From positions 2,604,001 through 2,668,000 of the forward strand of contig NC_007404.1 of the NCBI RefSeq assembly GCF_000012745.1: DNA of 64,000 nt, given 5' to 3'. The notes under the pieces are model-generated. The model was not told the origin of the DNA. It worked only from the letters and a program-made list of their open reading frames with translations, and did not search any database. Position numbers and translations under genes: made by a program. Positions 17,801 through 26,559 of the stretch are shown here, piece by piece (the first letter of the stretch is position 1; every line of letters starts with the position of its first letter). The DNA comes from Thiobacillus denitrificans ATCC 25259 (GTDB taxonomy: Bacteria; Pseudomonadota; Gammaproteobacteria; Burkholderiales; Thiobacillaceae).

Positions 17801-20709
17801 GCGACGAAGGCGTCGCCCGTGGTCTCGGGCAGCGAGAACGCGGGTTCGACTTCGAGCACCGCGGGCTGGACAGGCGGCGCATCGACGCCGCAGGAGTCCG
17901 CCTCGGCGGCAGGAGAATCCGCGGCCACGCGGCCCGGCTCGGTCTCGTCGAGGCCGGGCCATGCATCGATCGTGGCATCCGATTGCGCCGATGGCGTCAC
18001 GTCGTCCGCCGCCTTGAGGCTGATGTCGAGCGATGGCAGTTCAGAGGTCGGCCCGCTCGGCGCCACGGCCACAAATTCGACGACCGGCGCGTCGAACGGA
18101 AGGCCTTGGGCGACGCGGTCGACCGCGTCGAGCAAGGCAGGGACCGGAAGCAGCGGCGTCCGCTTGGTCTTGAGGGCGTCGACCCAGTCGTGGAATACCG
18201 AACGCGCTCGGCCGACGAGATGGATCAGGTCGGCGCTGACGGGTTTTTTCTCGGCGAGCCAGCCGTTCAGCAGCTGTTCATGGCGCCACGCGGTCTCACC
18301 GAGGTCTTCGAGCCCGACCATGCGGCCACTGCCCTTGAGCGTATGGAAGGCGCGGCGCACGACGGTCAGCGACTCGCGGTCGTCCGGCTGGCTCTGGCAG
18401 CCCTCGCAGGCCTCGCCCATCGTCGCAAGCACCTCCTCGGCCTCCTCGAGAAAGATATCGAGCAGTTCGGGCTCAGCCCCTTCGGGAATCACGACGCGAA
18501 GCATAGTGTCCGTCGCGCTTGTACCGGTGTCCGCCGATGCTGATGCCAGCTCGGGCCCGAGCTCGACCTCGGGCAGCCCCGCGAGGAGAGAAACCGGCGG
18601 GGCTTCGACGTCCGCTGAGACCTCGAGTCCGGTGACGGCAAACGCTTCCAGGGGATCGGCAGGCGCCTCTGCGACGGGCTCGGATTCATCCGGCTCCGTG
18701 ACGGCGTCGTCATCGACGGCGATCGTGGCGGTCGCACGTGCGGGTAACGCGAGTCCGGTGAGCGCGGCGATGTCGGCGTCGAGTGCGACGGGTGCCGCCG
18801 CTGCCTCCCGGCAGGCAGCGAGCGCCGATCCGGTCTGCTGCTTCAGTCGGACGTCGTCGATCAGCTCGGCATCGCGGCCGAGCTCGCTCAGCGCGTCAAG
18901 GAATTTTTTTTTTGCCGCGCCGTCCGGGTCGTCCCGCCACACAGCATAAGTGTCCCGGACCTCGGTCTTGCGCCCGGGGAGCCCGGATTCGACGGTGTCG
19001 TCAAACCCGCCTTCGTCCGCGCCGTTCGACGCAGTGAGACCGAACTCGGCCAGCACCGGGCGCAGGATGCGCGCCGCATCGGCGCGGCCGGCGCAGTAGG
19101 CTTCGATGTACAGCCCGAGGCTCGAGAACGCGTCGGCCAGACGCTGCTGCGCCGCTTGGTCAGGATAGCCGCTGTCGATGAAGGGCTGCACGCTGGCGCT
19201 CGCGGCGATCAGCAATGCGGCCGCGTCGGGCAGTTCGAGCATGGTCAGCGCGCCCTGGGCCTGCTGCGCCAGCGCGGGCAAGCCCGCGAGCGCCTCGCGC
19301 TCGTTCTCGTCACGGAAGAAGGCGTCGAGGGCCTCCTCCATCTGCTTCAGATTTTGTCCGACCTCCTGCGCCATGTGCGTCAGCATGTCACGCTCGGCTT
19401 CGCGCTGGGCGGCGGCGTCGGGTGCGCCGGCCGGCATCTCGCGGCCTTCGATCAGGGCCATCAGGCGTGCATGCTGGGCAGCGGCGCGGGCGGCGAAATC
19501 GGCATGCAGCACGTCTTCCTGCGCCACCCCGTTCTGCAGGAAGAGCAGCGTCGCCGCCACTTCGAGTTCGGCCTGTTCGCGGGCTTCGCCCGTACGCGTG
19601 CCGGTCGCCGCGGCAAGTGCCGAGAGGCCGTCGAGCAAGGCCTTGAGGCCACTTTCGGCGAGCATCTGCGTCTGGGGCTGCATGCGTTCGAGCTGGGTCT
19701 GGAATTGCACCAACTGCGCTGCGTCGCCTTCGACATAGGCGCGCCAGTTGTCGTGCGCGGCCTTCAGGCCGGCGTTGAGCGCGTCGAGCACCGGGCGCAT
19801 GCGCGCCAGCGCCTCGGGATCGAGCATGCCGCGCCCTGGCAGGTAGCGATCGAGGCCGAAGGTGGCGCGGACTTCGGCCGCACGGCCGTCGAGGCTCTGG
19901 CTCTTCGCGACGAAGAAGAGCGCGTCGCGCAGCAGACGTTCGGCAACCTGCGGCGAGCCTTCCATGAGCCGCCGCATCTGCAGGTCGACGCGGGCGAGCA
20001 ATTGCTTGACGTGGAAGTCGGCTTCGACGCCGTGCGCGATCAGACTGTCGACGAAGCCCACACAGGCCCACCAGAAGGTGCGCGAGGCCTGCGAGGGCGC
20101 GACCTGCTCGATCGCCGCAAGCGCGTCGCGCATGCGGCGCAGACCCTGCTCGGCGTCGACGTTGCGCAGAAAGGCCAGCAGCCCGCGCTGGAACGTCGCA
20201 CGCGCGGACTTGACCTCGGCCGCGAGCGCTTCGGGCGCCAGTGCCACGGCGGGGCCGGGCGACACCCGGCTGCGCATGTCGGGGAAGAACAACTCGCCTT
20301 CGAACACGCGCTCGGCGCCCTGCAGTTCGCGCAAACGCTTGTACAGCGGAAACAGCGCGAGTTCGCCGGTGCCGCGGCCGTCCGCGAGATCCCGCACCCA
20401 GCGCTGCAGGCCCTCGATGGCGTTGCGCAACGCCCGCACGAGCGCGTCGTTCGGCTGTGCCCGACTTTCGTCGAGGTCGCCGAGCAGCGACTTCAGCGCA
20501 TCGGCGAGCGTCGCAGCGCCTTCGAGGCCGACCATGCGTAGCGCGCCGGCGACCTGATGGGCGTCGTCGCGCGCCAGGCGCATGGCATTGGTGAGATCGC
20601 CGTCGGCGCTGTAGGCCTGGATACGCCCGAGCGCGGCCTGGAGGGCTGCGTCGATGTCCGCGCGCACCCAATTCAGGGGACCGGTGTCGTAATCGAGTAA
20701 GGCACTCAT
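14827..20709 (-). CDS. chpA: ChpA-type hybrid sensor kinase of the type IV pilus chemosensory system
   Basis: A 1960-aa CheA-like hybrid kinase that receives signals from PilJ and phosphorylates PilG/PilH to control pilus extension, retraction and cAMP. In order: an N-terminal Hpt-like/FimL-like region (DDAHQVAGALRMVG, His near 51), Hpt domains with FHTLKGSGRMVG (near 789), AVHTLGGIAG (near 1056) and LHTIKGSARMVG (near 1246), a CheA dimerisation region, the HATPase (LLRNALAHGVE near 1543), a CheW-like domain (about 1680-1810), and a C-terminal receiver (VDDSLTVRKI, Asp near 1883 in VVLLDVEMPRMDG). Long acidic Pro/Ala linkers separate the Hpt domains. A run of ten A in the mRNA (18904-18913) around residue 600 is a possible slippage site. 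It is the last gene of the pilG-H-I-J-chpA operon. Confidence 0.93.
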   Translation of the reverse strand: MSALLDYDTGPLNWVRADIDAALQAALGRIQAYSADGDLTNAMRLARDDAHQVAGALRMVGLEGAATLADALKSLLGDLDESRAQPNDALVRALRNAIEGLQRWVRDLADGRGTGELALFPLYKRLRELQGAERVFEGELFFPDMRSRVSPGPAVALAPEALAAEVKSARATFQRGLLAFLRNVDAEQGLRRMRDALAAIEQVAPSQASRTFWWACVGFVDSLIAHGVEADFHVKQLLARVDLQMRRLMEGSPQVAERLLRDALFFVAKSQSLDGRAAEVRATFGLDRYLPGRGMLDPEALARMRPVLDALNAGLKAAHDNWRAYVEGDAAQLVQFQTQLERMQPQTQMLAESGLKALLDGLSALAAATGTRTGEAREQAELEVAATLLFLQNGVAQEDVLHADFAARAAAQHARLMALIEGREMPAGAPDAAAQREAERDMLTHMAQEVGQNLKQMEEALDAFFRDENEREALAGLPALAQQAQGALTMLELPDAAALLIAASASVQPFIDSGYPDQAAQQRLADAFSSLGLYIEAYCAGRADAARILRPVLAEFGLTASNGADEGGFDDTVESGLPGRKTEVRDTYAVWRDDPDGAAKKKFLDALSELGRDAELIDDVRLKQQTGSALAACREAAAAPVALDADIAALTGLALPARATATIAVDDDAVTEPDESEPVAEAPADPLEAFAVTGLEVSADVEAPPVSLLAGLPEVELGPELASASADTGTSATDTMLRVVIPEGAEPELLDIFLEEAEEVLATMGEACEGCQSQPDDRESLTVVRRAFHTLKGSGRMVGLEDLGETAWRHEQLLNGWLAEKKPVSADLIHLVGRARSVFHDWVDALKTKRTPLLPVPALLDAVDRVAQGLPFDAPVVEFVAVAPSGPTSELPSLDISLKAADDVTPSAQSDATIDAWPGLDETEPGRVAADSPAAEADSCGVDAPPVQPAVLEVEPAFSLPETTGDAFVAPPAQPEVQPVSDNDAAHGAVVEYARVPAGQDATDEVCIGSVCVSSGLYEIFVTEAHQRLAVLQEESARHAETVHRAVGEDARRAVHTLGGIAGTAGLGVLAELSLALEQYWNRFAHLPLPPAHLPLVQDTVARLHAMMASVEGGELPEPAHDLIAALGELEDEQSELDAQAFAPTAEASGGEDATGIVAPDLDTAARGDTRAPLPDVSTFVPESPAAGPAPVFERREVADEIDQQLLPIFLEEADVLVPDTSVQLRVWKADPAASGPRDALRRNLHTIKGSARMVGAMRLGELTHVMESRVIAVIEGQLSATEAVFDTLEAQLDRLADAVERLKQGELAPPIDDAPLAAPTEPVLRPEEAAATAAAAEPLAPAQAASRDSNALTLRVRADWVDRMVNQAGEVAIARSRIESEVFAFKRHVNELSDALARLRGHIREVEIQAESQMQATFQTQGVAEQFDPLEFDRFTRFQEVTRFLAESVNDISTVQHILLARLGEADAALIQQTRLNRELQQDLLRVRMVPLYSVAERLYRTVRQTARDVDKRAQLDIQGGDLEIDRSVLEKVTAPIEHLLRNALAHGVEAPEVRRAAGKPEFGEIVLSARQSGNEMLITVTDDGAGLDYARIRQKAEENGLLLPGAEPTESLLAQMIFAAGFSTAETVSQVAGRGVGMDVVKSEISALGGRIDIASTAGRGTRFEIYLPLTLAMTQAVMVQAAKHDYALPAPLVQQVLELKPHELEQARASGEVNWRGARYPFAYLPHLLGDPDAVHEVQRYNPVVLVASGASQAAVLVDLIEGTREIVVKNIGPQIARITGVAGATVRGDGRVILILNPVPLALRQASQSRSAAGRSAPVAPVEVSAAPQPPLVLVVDDSLTVRKITTRLLSREGFRVDAAKDGVDALEKMHDLIPDVVLLDVEMPRMDGFELARVMRADARLASVPIIMITSRTADKHRNHALEIGVNVYLGKPYQEQQLLDAIAEQLGQTVSLPA

Positions 20710-20762
20710 GATGTTATTCCTGACGTTGGTTGCGGCCTTGTCGGCAGTGTCCGGCGACGCGG

Positions 20763-22886
20763 TCAGGCGAGCTTGAAGCCTGCGATCGAGTTCTTGAGGT
20801 CCTGGGCCAGCTGTTTCATGCCGCCGATCGAGTCCGCCGTCTGCTGGGTGCCTTCGCTGGTCTGTGCGGAAATCGTCTTGATGTCCTGCATGGTCTCGGC
20901 GACGAGCGCCGTCGACTCGGCCTGGTTCTGGGTCGCCGAGGAAATGTCGGCGATCAGGCCGGCGAGCTTCTTCGACACGTCGCCGATCTCGGCCAGCGTC
21001 TGACCCGCCGCGTCCGACAGCTTCGCCCCCTCGACCACGCCCTGGGTCGAGACCTCCATCGCCGCGACCGTGTCGTGGGTGTCGGACTGAATCGTCTTAA
21101 CGATCGCTGCGATCTGCTTGGTCGCGTCGGCCGAACGTTCCGCCAGGCGTTGCACCTCTTCCGCGACGACCGAGAATCCGCGGCCGGCCTCGCCCGCCGA
21201 CGCCGCCTGGATCGCGGCGTTGAGCGCCAGCACGTTGGTCTGTTCGGTAATGTCGGAAATCAGCTCGACGATTTCGCCGATCTCCTGCGACGACTCACCG
21301 AGACGCTTGATTCGCTTCGACGTTTCCTGAATCTGTTCGCGCAGCGTGTTCATGCCGGTGATCGCGTTGGCCACGGCCTGCTGGCCTTTTTCGGCGGCCG
21401 CGAGCGACTGCTCCGCGACCTTGGCGGATTCGGCGGCGTTGCCCGACACCTGCTGCACGGACTGCGCGAGACGCACGACCGCGACCGACGTCGCTTCGAT
21501 TTCATCGGTCTGGCGGCGTGCCGCCTGCTGCAGCGACTCGGACACCTTGCCGGCTTGGCTCGCCGCCTGGTCCATCTGCTGGGTCGCGTTGTTGATCCCG
21601 CGCACCAGGGTGCGCAGCTCCTCGACCGTGTAGTTGATCGAGTCGGCGACCGCGCCGGTGATGTCTTCGGTCACGCTCGCGTTGATCGTGAGGTTGCCTT
21701 CGGCGAGTTCGCCGAGTTCATCCATGAGACGCAGGATCGCCTCCTGGTTACGGCTGTTCTCCTCTTCACTCTTGCGCGCCCGCGACTTGGTTTCGTTGAT
21801 GTTGACCAGGCCGAGCATGACCAGCGCGCCGATCGCAAGCACGCCGAACACCGCCGCGAGCAGATAGCCCGCGCCGCCGACCGACTGGTAATCCTGAGAC
21901 AGCTGGTCGGTATCCTGCAGCAGCGCGTCGCTGCCGACGAAGAGGTTGTTGGCGGCGAGCTTGGCCTGCAGCAGCGGCTGGGTGTTGGCGAGCACGGCGC
22001 CGACCGCCTCGACCATGTCACCCATGTTGGCGCCGAGATCCTCGAGCGTCAGCATGCTGCCCTCGCTCTGGCTCGCCGCGCCTTCCATCAGGGCCTGCAC
22101 CGTGTCGCGGAACGAGGTCGTATCCTTCTCGAGCTGCAGCACGACCTCGGGGTCGATCAGGTCGGCGGAGAGCAGCAGGTTCGCGTTTTTCGGCAGGCGC
22201 TGGCTCAGCATGACGAGGTGGTTGGCGCGCGATACTTCGCGCACGCCCGACCCGGAATCGGCGAGTTGGCTCGCGAGCTGCTCGGAAACCTCCTGCAGAT
22301 CGATACTGAGGGCGTTGATGCGCTTGACGCTCTCGCTCATCGCGACGAGGTTCTTCTGCTGCGACAGGATCTGCTTCACCTGCGGGTCGAAGGTCTTCCA
22401 CTGTGCGCCGATCTTTCCGAGCGTGTCGCGCGCCGCCCCACCCGACGCAGGCACCTCGTCGTCGCCGTCGGTGAGTTGTTTCAAGGTCGCTTCGAAGGCC
22501 GCATTGCCTTCGGACAGTTTCTTGAACGCGATCGCGTTGCCGAGCACCGACTGCTGCGCGGTCAAGGGCAGGCGCTGCGACAACACCTTCAGTTCGCCGG
22601 CGCGCGCTTCGTAGCCCGCGCGGTTGTCGAGCTGGATCGCGCCGTAGATGGTGAAGCCGGCGGCGAGCAGCAGCGATGCGATCAGCGTGCCGCCGGTGTA
22701 GAGATATTGCTTGTCGACCGGCAGATGCCCGATCAGCGGAGCACGGCCCGGCTCCTTGTCGGCGAGCTTGCGCACCGTCTGCATGATGAGCGTCGTATGC
22801 TCGCCCCGGCCGCCGCCCGTGCTGGCCCTGCCGGTCATGCGGCCCGCCAGCCCCTTGAGGCCGTTCATCGTGATTGCCATGTTCAT
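20763..22886 (-). CDS. pilJ: Type IV pilus methyl-accepting chemotaxis protein PilJ
   Basis: The receptor of the Pil-Chp system, about 707 aa. After a cytoplasmic N-terminus ([20 protein letters not shown]) comes a first membrane helix ([19 protein letters not shown]), a large periplasmic PilJ sensor region of about 280 residues, a second membrane helix ([19 protein letters not shown]), a HAMP-like region and a methyl-accepting signalling domain with the hairpin-tip sequence [20 protein letters not shown]. Two starts are close, ATG at 22886 (AGGAGG-like site 9 nt away would fit) and ATG at 22880; the upstream one is listed. No pilK methyltransferase gene accompanies it, as is common in betaproteobacteria. 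Confidence 0.93.
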   Translation of the reverse strand: MNMAITMNGLKGLAGRMTGRASTGGGRGEHTTLIMQTVRKLADKEPGRAPLIGHLPVDKQYLYTGGTLIASLLLAAGFTIYGAIQLDNRAGYEARAGELKVLSQRLPLTAQQSVLGNAIAFKKLSEGNAAFEATLKQLTDGDDEVPASGGAARDTLGKIGAQWKTFDPQVKQILSQQKNLVAMSESVKRINALSIDLQEVSEQLASQLADSGSGVREVSRANHLVMLSQRLPKNANLLLSADLIDPEVVLQLEKDTTSFRDTVQALMEGAASQSEGSMLTLEDLGANMGDMVEAVGAVLANTQPLLQAKLAANNLFVGSDALLQDTDQLSQDYQSVGGAGYLLAAVFGVLAIGALVMLGLVNINETKSRARKSEEENSRNQEAILRLMDELGELAEGNLTINASVTEDITGAVADSINYTVEELRTLVRGINNATQQMDQAASQAGKVSESLQQAARRQTDEIEATSVAVVRLAQSVQQVSGNAAESAKVAEQSLAAAEKGQQAVANAITGMNTLREQIQETSKRIKRLGESSQEIGEIVELISDITEQTNVLALNAAIQAASAGEAGRGFSVVAEEVQRLAERSADATKQIAAIVKTIQSDTHDTVAAMEVSTQGVVEGAKLSDAAGQTLAEIGDVSKKLAGLIADISSATQNQAESTALVAETMQDIKTISAQTSEGTQQTADSIGGMKQLAQDLKNSIAGFKLA

Positions 22887-22939
22887 TGCTCCAAACCTCC
22901 ACTCGTGGGCGCGAGGGCGCCTTGTTTTTTCAATGCGGA

Positions 22940-23464
22940 TCAGTTCCCGACCTGCGCCTCGACCATGAGGAATTCGGGGTTGCCGAGAAGCTGCGCAACA
23001 TCGATGTCGCACCAGGCGCCGCCGCCTTCGTCGACATACTCGCGCGCGACCCATGGGTGCGTCGCGGTCCGCTCGCCGCGAGCCTGATAACGGCCGACGT
23101 TCTTGAGACCGAGCGTGCCCTGCACCAGCAGCGCGGCATTGACGCCGAAACTGTGATGCGGAATCAGCAGCCGGCAGTCGCCGTGCTCAGGCGTGACTCC
23201 CTGCCCCATGAAGTCGGAAAGGTCGCTCACCGCGAACAGGTTGCCGCGAATGTTGGTGACGCCGCGAAACCAGCGCCGCGCGCCCGGAACCCTGACGACC
23301 GGCGGCACCGGGATCACTTCCTCGGTATCCGACAGGGCCACCAGCCAGTTGACGTCGCCAGCGCGAAAGCCCAGGCGCGAACCGGTGTTGTCGCGGCTCG
23401 CGGCCGCCTGCAGCTGCTGCGAAAGCGCGGTCTGAAATTCACGCAGATTGAATTTCTTCGCCAT
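22940..23464 (-). CDS. pilI: CheW-like adaptor PilI
   Basis: A 174-aa CheW-domain protein that couples PilJ to ChpA. It shows the domain's typical beta-strand pattern: [55 protein letters not shown], then RLLIPHHSF and a final FLMVEA segment. Length matches PilI. It starts 10 nt after pilH, within the pil operon. Confidence 0.92.
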   Translation of the reverse strand: MAKKFNLREFQTALSQQLQAAASRDNTGSRLGFRAGDVNWLVALSDTEEVIPVPPVVRVPGARRWFRGVTNIRGNLFAVSDLSDFMGQGVTPEHGDCRLLIPHHSFGVNAALLVQGTLGLKNVGRYQARGERTATHPWVAREYVDEGGGAWCDIDVAQLLGNPEFLMVEAQVGN

Positions 23465-23474
23465 GCCGGTCGGC

Positions 23475-23840
23475 TCAGCCCAGGGCCTTGATCTGCGAGA
23501 GCAAGTCTTCGGGTTTCACGGGCTTCACCAGATAGGCCTTGGCGCCCTGGCGCATGCCCCACACCTTGTCGGTTTCCTGGCCCTTGGTCGTGCACATGAT
23601 GACCGGGATGTGCTTGGTCGCTTCTTCCTTGGAGATCATGCGCGTCGCCTGGTAGCCGTTCATGCCCGGCATCACGACGTCCATGACGATGAGGTCGGGG
23701 AGCGTCTGCTTCGCCTGCGCCACGGCCTCCTCGCCGCTTTCGGCCATGCTGACCAGATAGCCGTTCTTGACCAGAAGCTCGGACAGGAAAAAACGCTCGG
23801 TCGGAGAATCGTCCACTACCAGAATTCGGCTGATCGCCAT
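23475..23840 (-). CDS. pilH: Type IV pilus response regulator PilH
   Basis: A 121-aa single-domain receiver. Conserved acidic pair DD near residue 10 (ILVVDDSPTERFFLSELL), phosphoacceptor Asp in LIVMDVVMPGMNGYQ, conserved Thr in PVIMCTTKG and Lys in AYLVKPVKPEDL. In Pseudomonas, PilH is thought to act as a phosphate sink or in pilus retraction control. It lies between pilG and pilI. Confidence 0.93.
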   Translation of the reverse strand: MAISRILVVDDSPTERFFLSELLVKNGYLVSMAESGEEAVAQAKQTLPDLIVMDVVMPGMNGYQATRMISKEEATKHIPVIMCTTKGQETDKVWGMRQGAKAYLVKPVKPEDLLSQIKALG

Positions 23841-23866
23841 GATTCGCTCCTTGTTTCTTTGAAAAT

Positions 23867-24259
23867 TCAGGCGCCGGCGCTGGCGTGCTCGCGCACGGCG
23901 GTCAGCAAGGTGTCCTTGGTGAAGGGCTTGGTGAGGTATTCGTCGGAGCCGACCATGCGGCCGCGGGCGCGGTCGAAGAGCCCATCCTTGGACGAGAGCA
24001 TGATCACGGGCGTGCCGCGGTATCGCGCGTTGCGCTTGATCAATGAGCAGGTCTGGTAGCCGTCGAGCCGCGGCATCATGATGTCGACGAACACGACGTC
24101 GGGCTCGTGGTCGGTGATCTTCGCCAGCGCGTCGAAGCCGTCCTGGGCGAGAATGACCTCGCAGCCCGCCTGGTTCAGGAAAATTTCCGCGCTCCGGCGT
24201 ATGGTGTTGCTGTCGTCGATGACCATCACCTTGACGCCTTTCAAAGCTTCGTTGTCCAC
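23867..24259 (-). CDS. pilG: Type IV pilus response regulator PilG
   Basis: A 130-aa single-domain receiver with VKVMVIDDSNTIRRSAEIFL, the phosphoacceptor Asp in VFVDIMMPRLDGYQTC, PVIMLSSKDGLFDRARGRMVG and EYLTKPFTKDTLL, the PilG signature. PilG is the main output regulator of pilus extension and cAMP. The start is taken as GTG at 24259 because GGAG sits 6 nt upstream; an alternative GTG at 24301 has a poorly spaced AGGAGG. It is the first gene of the operon, so its promoter should lie in 24260-24378. Confidence 0.9.
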   Translation of the reverse strand: MDNEALKGVKVMVIDDSNTIRRSAEIFLNQAGCEVILAQDGFDALAKITDHEPDVVFVDIMMPRLDGYQTCSLIKRNARYRGTPVIMLSSKDGLFDRARGRMVGSDEYLTKPFTKDTLLTAVREHASAGA

Positions 24260-24378
24260 ACGTTTCTCCAGCAGAATCGTCGGGCGGGCGGCTGTCGCCA
24301 CGCCTCCTGTGTGGTAAGCATTACGGCAGCGGCTCCCGCTTCTTTAGCGCGCTGCAGCGCCGCTTCCGACGAAGAAAA

Positions 24379-24424
24379 AGGGGCGTCGCAACGCCCCTCT
24401 GGCCGCCCGCTCGGCGGGTTTTTT
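24379..24424 (-). terminator. Rho-independent terminator (double hairpin) after the secreted protein gene
   Basis: Two hairpins lie back to back. One has an 8-bp stem AGGGGCGT (24379-24386) pairing with 24391-24398, the other a 5-bp stem CCCGC (24406-24410) pairing with 24414-24418. On the minus strand the larger hairpin is followed by a T-run (TTTTTC), giving a terminator for the gene ending at 24423. On the plus strand the smaller one is followed by six T, so it may act in both directions. It isolates the upstream gene from the pil operon. Confidence 0.82.
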
Positions 24425-25322
24425 ACTGCCAGGCTTCGCTGCTCGACTTCTTTTCGACGCCCGCCACCGCGCTCATCGTTTCGAGTATCGAGTTGGGCAG
24501 TGAGGAAATGCGCATGAACTGCCCCATGCCGACGTCGGGGAAGGCGAGCGCGATGCGGAAGCGGCCGTGCGGGGAGGCGACCTGATTGTCGACGACGTAG
24601 ACCTCGTAAGGCAGACCGGCGACGTTCTCCTGCATGTCGATCTTCTTGAGCCATTCGCCGTCGGCGTCCTCGCCGTTCATCGCGATGCCGAAAACCGCGA
24701 TCTTCTGCTTGGGCAGAACGACCTCGTAGACCTTCGCAGTCTTGCCGGCACCCTTGGCGAGATTCTCGCGCACGGTCTTCAGCGCCTCGGCGAAGCTGCC
24801 ATACTCGGCGAGCCGATTCTTCGGCGAATCGAGCCGCTCCATGCCGATCATGTAACGGTAGTTGGCCAGGTTGCCGGGGGGTTCGTCGCCGCCCAGACCC
24901 TTTCCAGCGCCCAGCGATACGGCCAGGCGCTCCTGCAGCGCCTTGACCGATCCCTCCTTCTTGGCGAAGGACTTGCGGAAATAGGCGCGGTACCAGTAGT
25001 CGGGGTTGGTGTAGCTCACGCTGCCGTCGGCCTTGACGCCGACACGGATCGCCGCGCCGAGGACGGCGTTGCCGCCGACCGACGCGATATCGTCGAGCAT
25101 GGCCTCGTCGGTCGCGACGACGACGCCGTAGCCGGGGAGGTTTTTCGGAAAATACTTGCCGACGACCTTGAACCCGCCGCCCTTGAGCTTGGTTTCGACC
25201 GCCGCCGCGGCCGCCTGGACGTCGCCGCCGCGCACGGTATCGCCCTGGATGTAGGGCGCGACCGCCCAGGCACTCACCGAAAATACGAACAAACCGAATG
25301 AAGAAAGCCACCGCGTAATCAT
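24423..25322 (-). CDS. Secreted protein of unknown function upstream of pilG
   Basis: A 299-aa exported protein with signal peptide MITRWLSSFGLFVFSVSAWA. The first half (DTVRGGDVQAAAAAVETKLKGGGFKVVGKYFPKN, then VVVATDEAMLDDI) has the look of a DUF302-like alpha/beta unit, while the second half (YEVVLPKQKIAVFGIAMNGEDADGEWLKKIDMQE) is different and unassigned. The start at 25322 has an excellent AAGGAGA ribosome-binding site. It lies between rubredoxin and pilG and ends with its own terminator, so it is not part of the pil operon. I cannot assign a function; the DUF302 resemblance is by eye. Confidence 0.65.
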   Translation of the reverse strand: MITRWLSSFGLFVFSVSAWAVAPYIQGDTVRGGDVQAAAAAVETKLKGGGFKVVGKYFPKNLPGYGVVVATDEAMLDDIASVGGNAVLGAAIRVGVKADGSVSYTNPDYWYRAYFRKSFAKKEGSVKALQERLAVSLGAGKGLGGDEPPGNLANYRYMIGMERLDSPKNRLAEYGSFAEALKTVRENLAKGAGKTAKVYEVVLPKQKIAVFGIAMNGEDADGEWLKKIDMQENVAGLPYEVYVVDNQVASPHGRFRIALAFPDVGMGQFMRISSLPNSILETMSAVAGVEKKSSSEAWQ

Positions 25323-25480
25323 TATTGTCTCCTTGTCAGAGGGTCGCGGCCCGCCCGGATACCCCGGGGACGCCGCCGGGTCGCGGGAATGGCCGCGACG
25401 CCAAGGCCGAACCATCGGCTCTACCTCGCAATAACGCCGGCTTTCGGGCTTTCTTGAGCGGTCGGAAGGCGGCAGACCGC

Positions 25481-25663
25481 CTACAGCGTGACCATCAGAA
25501 AATCGTCCTTGCGCGCGCCGCAGTCCGGGCAGGTCCAGTTGATCGGCACGTCTTCCCAGCGCGTGCCGGGCGGGATGCCGTCGGCCGGCGCGCCCGCTTC
25601 CTCGCGATAAACGTAGCCGCAGATCAGGCACATCCAGGTCTTGTATTCGGCGTTTTCGGGCAT
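25481..25663 (-). CDS. Rubredoxin
   Basis: A 60-aa rubredoxin with the two iron-binding knuckles CLICGYVY and CPDCGARKDDF, plus the conserved DGIPPGTRWEDVPINW between them. It is a small one-electron carrier in the cytoplasm. Its place upstream of pilG is a conserved betaproteobacterial neighbourhood, here interrupted by the preceding secreted protein gene. It is divergent from thiD. Confidence 0.95.
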   Translation of the reverse strand: MPENAEYKTWMCLICGYVYREEAGAPADGIPPGTRWEDVPINWTCPDCGARKDDFLMVTL

Positions 25664-25716
25664 TGCGGCAGGGGGAATCGGCTAAAATCGGGGATTGATT
25701 TTAAAGCAGCGCCGCC

Positions 25717-26559
25717 ATGCCGCCTATCTTCGCCCCCAAACCAACGCCGCCGCTGGTGTTGAGCTTCGCCGCCTCCGACCCGAGCGGCGGCGCGGGCCTG
25801 CAGGCCGACGTGCTGACGCTCGCGAGCATGGGCTGCCACCCGCTGTCGGTGGTCACCGCGATCACCGTGCAGGACACCGCCGGGGTCGACGAGGTGCTGG
25901 CCATCGACGCGGAGTGGGTCGCCGACCAGGCGCGCATGCTGCTCGAGGACGTCCCGGTATCGGCCTTCAAACTCGGCATGCTCGGAAGCGCAGAATCGAT
26001 CGCGATGATCGCCGAGATCCTCTCGGATTACCCGGACATCCCGGTCATCCTCGACCCGGTCCTCGCCTCGGGCCGTGGCGACGAGTTCGCGAACGACGAC
26101 ATGATCGCCGCGATGCGCGACATGCTGATCCCGCAGACCAGCATCCTGACGCCGAACAGCCACGAGGCGCGCCGGCTGGCGCTGTTCGAGTCCGACGAGG
26201 ACGATATGGACCTCGCGGCCTGCGCGCGCCATCTGACCGACCTCGGCTGTGAGTATGTCCTGATCACCGGCACGCACGAGGCAACGCCGCGTGTGCTCAA
26301 CAGCCTTTACGACGCCAACGGACACGTGCAGACCGACGCCTGGGATCGCCTACCAGGCAGCTACCACGGTTCGGGCTGCACGCTCGCCGCGGCCATCGCG
26401 GCGACGCTCGCCTACGGCCAGGACGTGCCGGCCGCCGTTCGCGAAGCGCAGAACTTCACCTACGAAGCGCTCAAGGCGGCATTCCGCCCCGGCATGGGGC
26501 AGTACATCCCCGAACGCTTCTTCTGGGCGCAGGACGCACAGGCGGAAGGGAACGGCTGA
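25717..26559 (+). CDS. thiD: Hydroxymethylpyrimidine/phosphomethylpyrimidine kinase ThiD
   Basis: A 280-aa ribokinase-fold enzyme that phosphorylates HMP and HMP-P in thiamine pyrophosphate synthesis. The substrate loop SFAASDPSGGAGLQADVLT, the segment KLGMLGS, and the anion-hole GSYHGSGCTLAAAIAA, with the catalytic cysteine-glycine region, are all present. It is directly followed by thiE. No TPP riboswitch is visible upstream; a TAAAAT hexamer at 25683-25688 may belong to the promoter. Confidence 0.94.
   Translation: MPPIFAPKPTPPLVLSFAASDPSGGAGLQADVLTLASMGCHPLSVVTAITVQDTAGVDEVLAIDAEWVADQARMLLEDVPVSAFKLGMLGSAESIAMIAEILSDYPDIPVILDPVLASGRGDEFANDDMIAAMRDMLIPQTSILTPNSHEARRLALFESDEDDMDLAACARHLTDLGCEYVLITGTHEATPRVLNSLYDANGHVQTDAWDRLPGSYHGSGCTLAAAIAATLAYGQDVPAAVREAQNFTYEALKAAFRPGMGQYIPERFFWAQDAQAEGNG

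Noticed and set aside
15595-18543. Very long plus-strand open frame (about 980 codons) opposite chpA
   Set aside because: It is an antisense shadow of the GC-rich chpA gene; its composition (Arg, His, Asp, Leu repeats) is that of a reversed coding strand.
20730-23087. Long plus-strand open frame opposite pilJ
   Set aside because: Antisense shadow of a confidently identified receptor gene.
25664-25716. TPP riboswitch before thiD
   Set aside because: The gap is only 53 nt and lacks the conserved riboswitch core.
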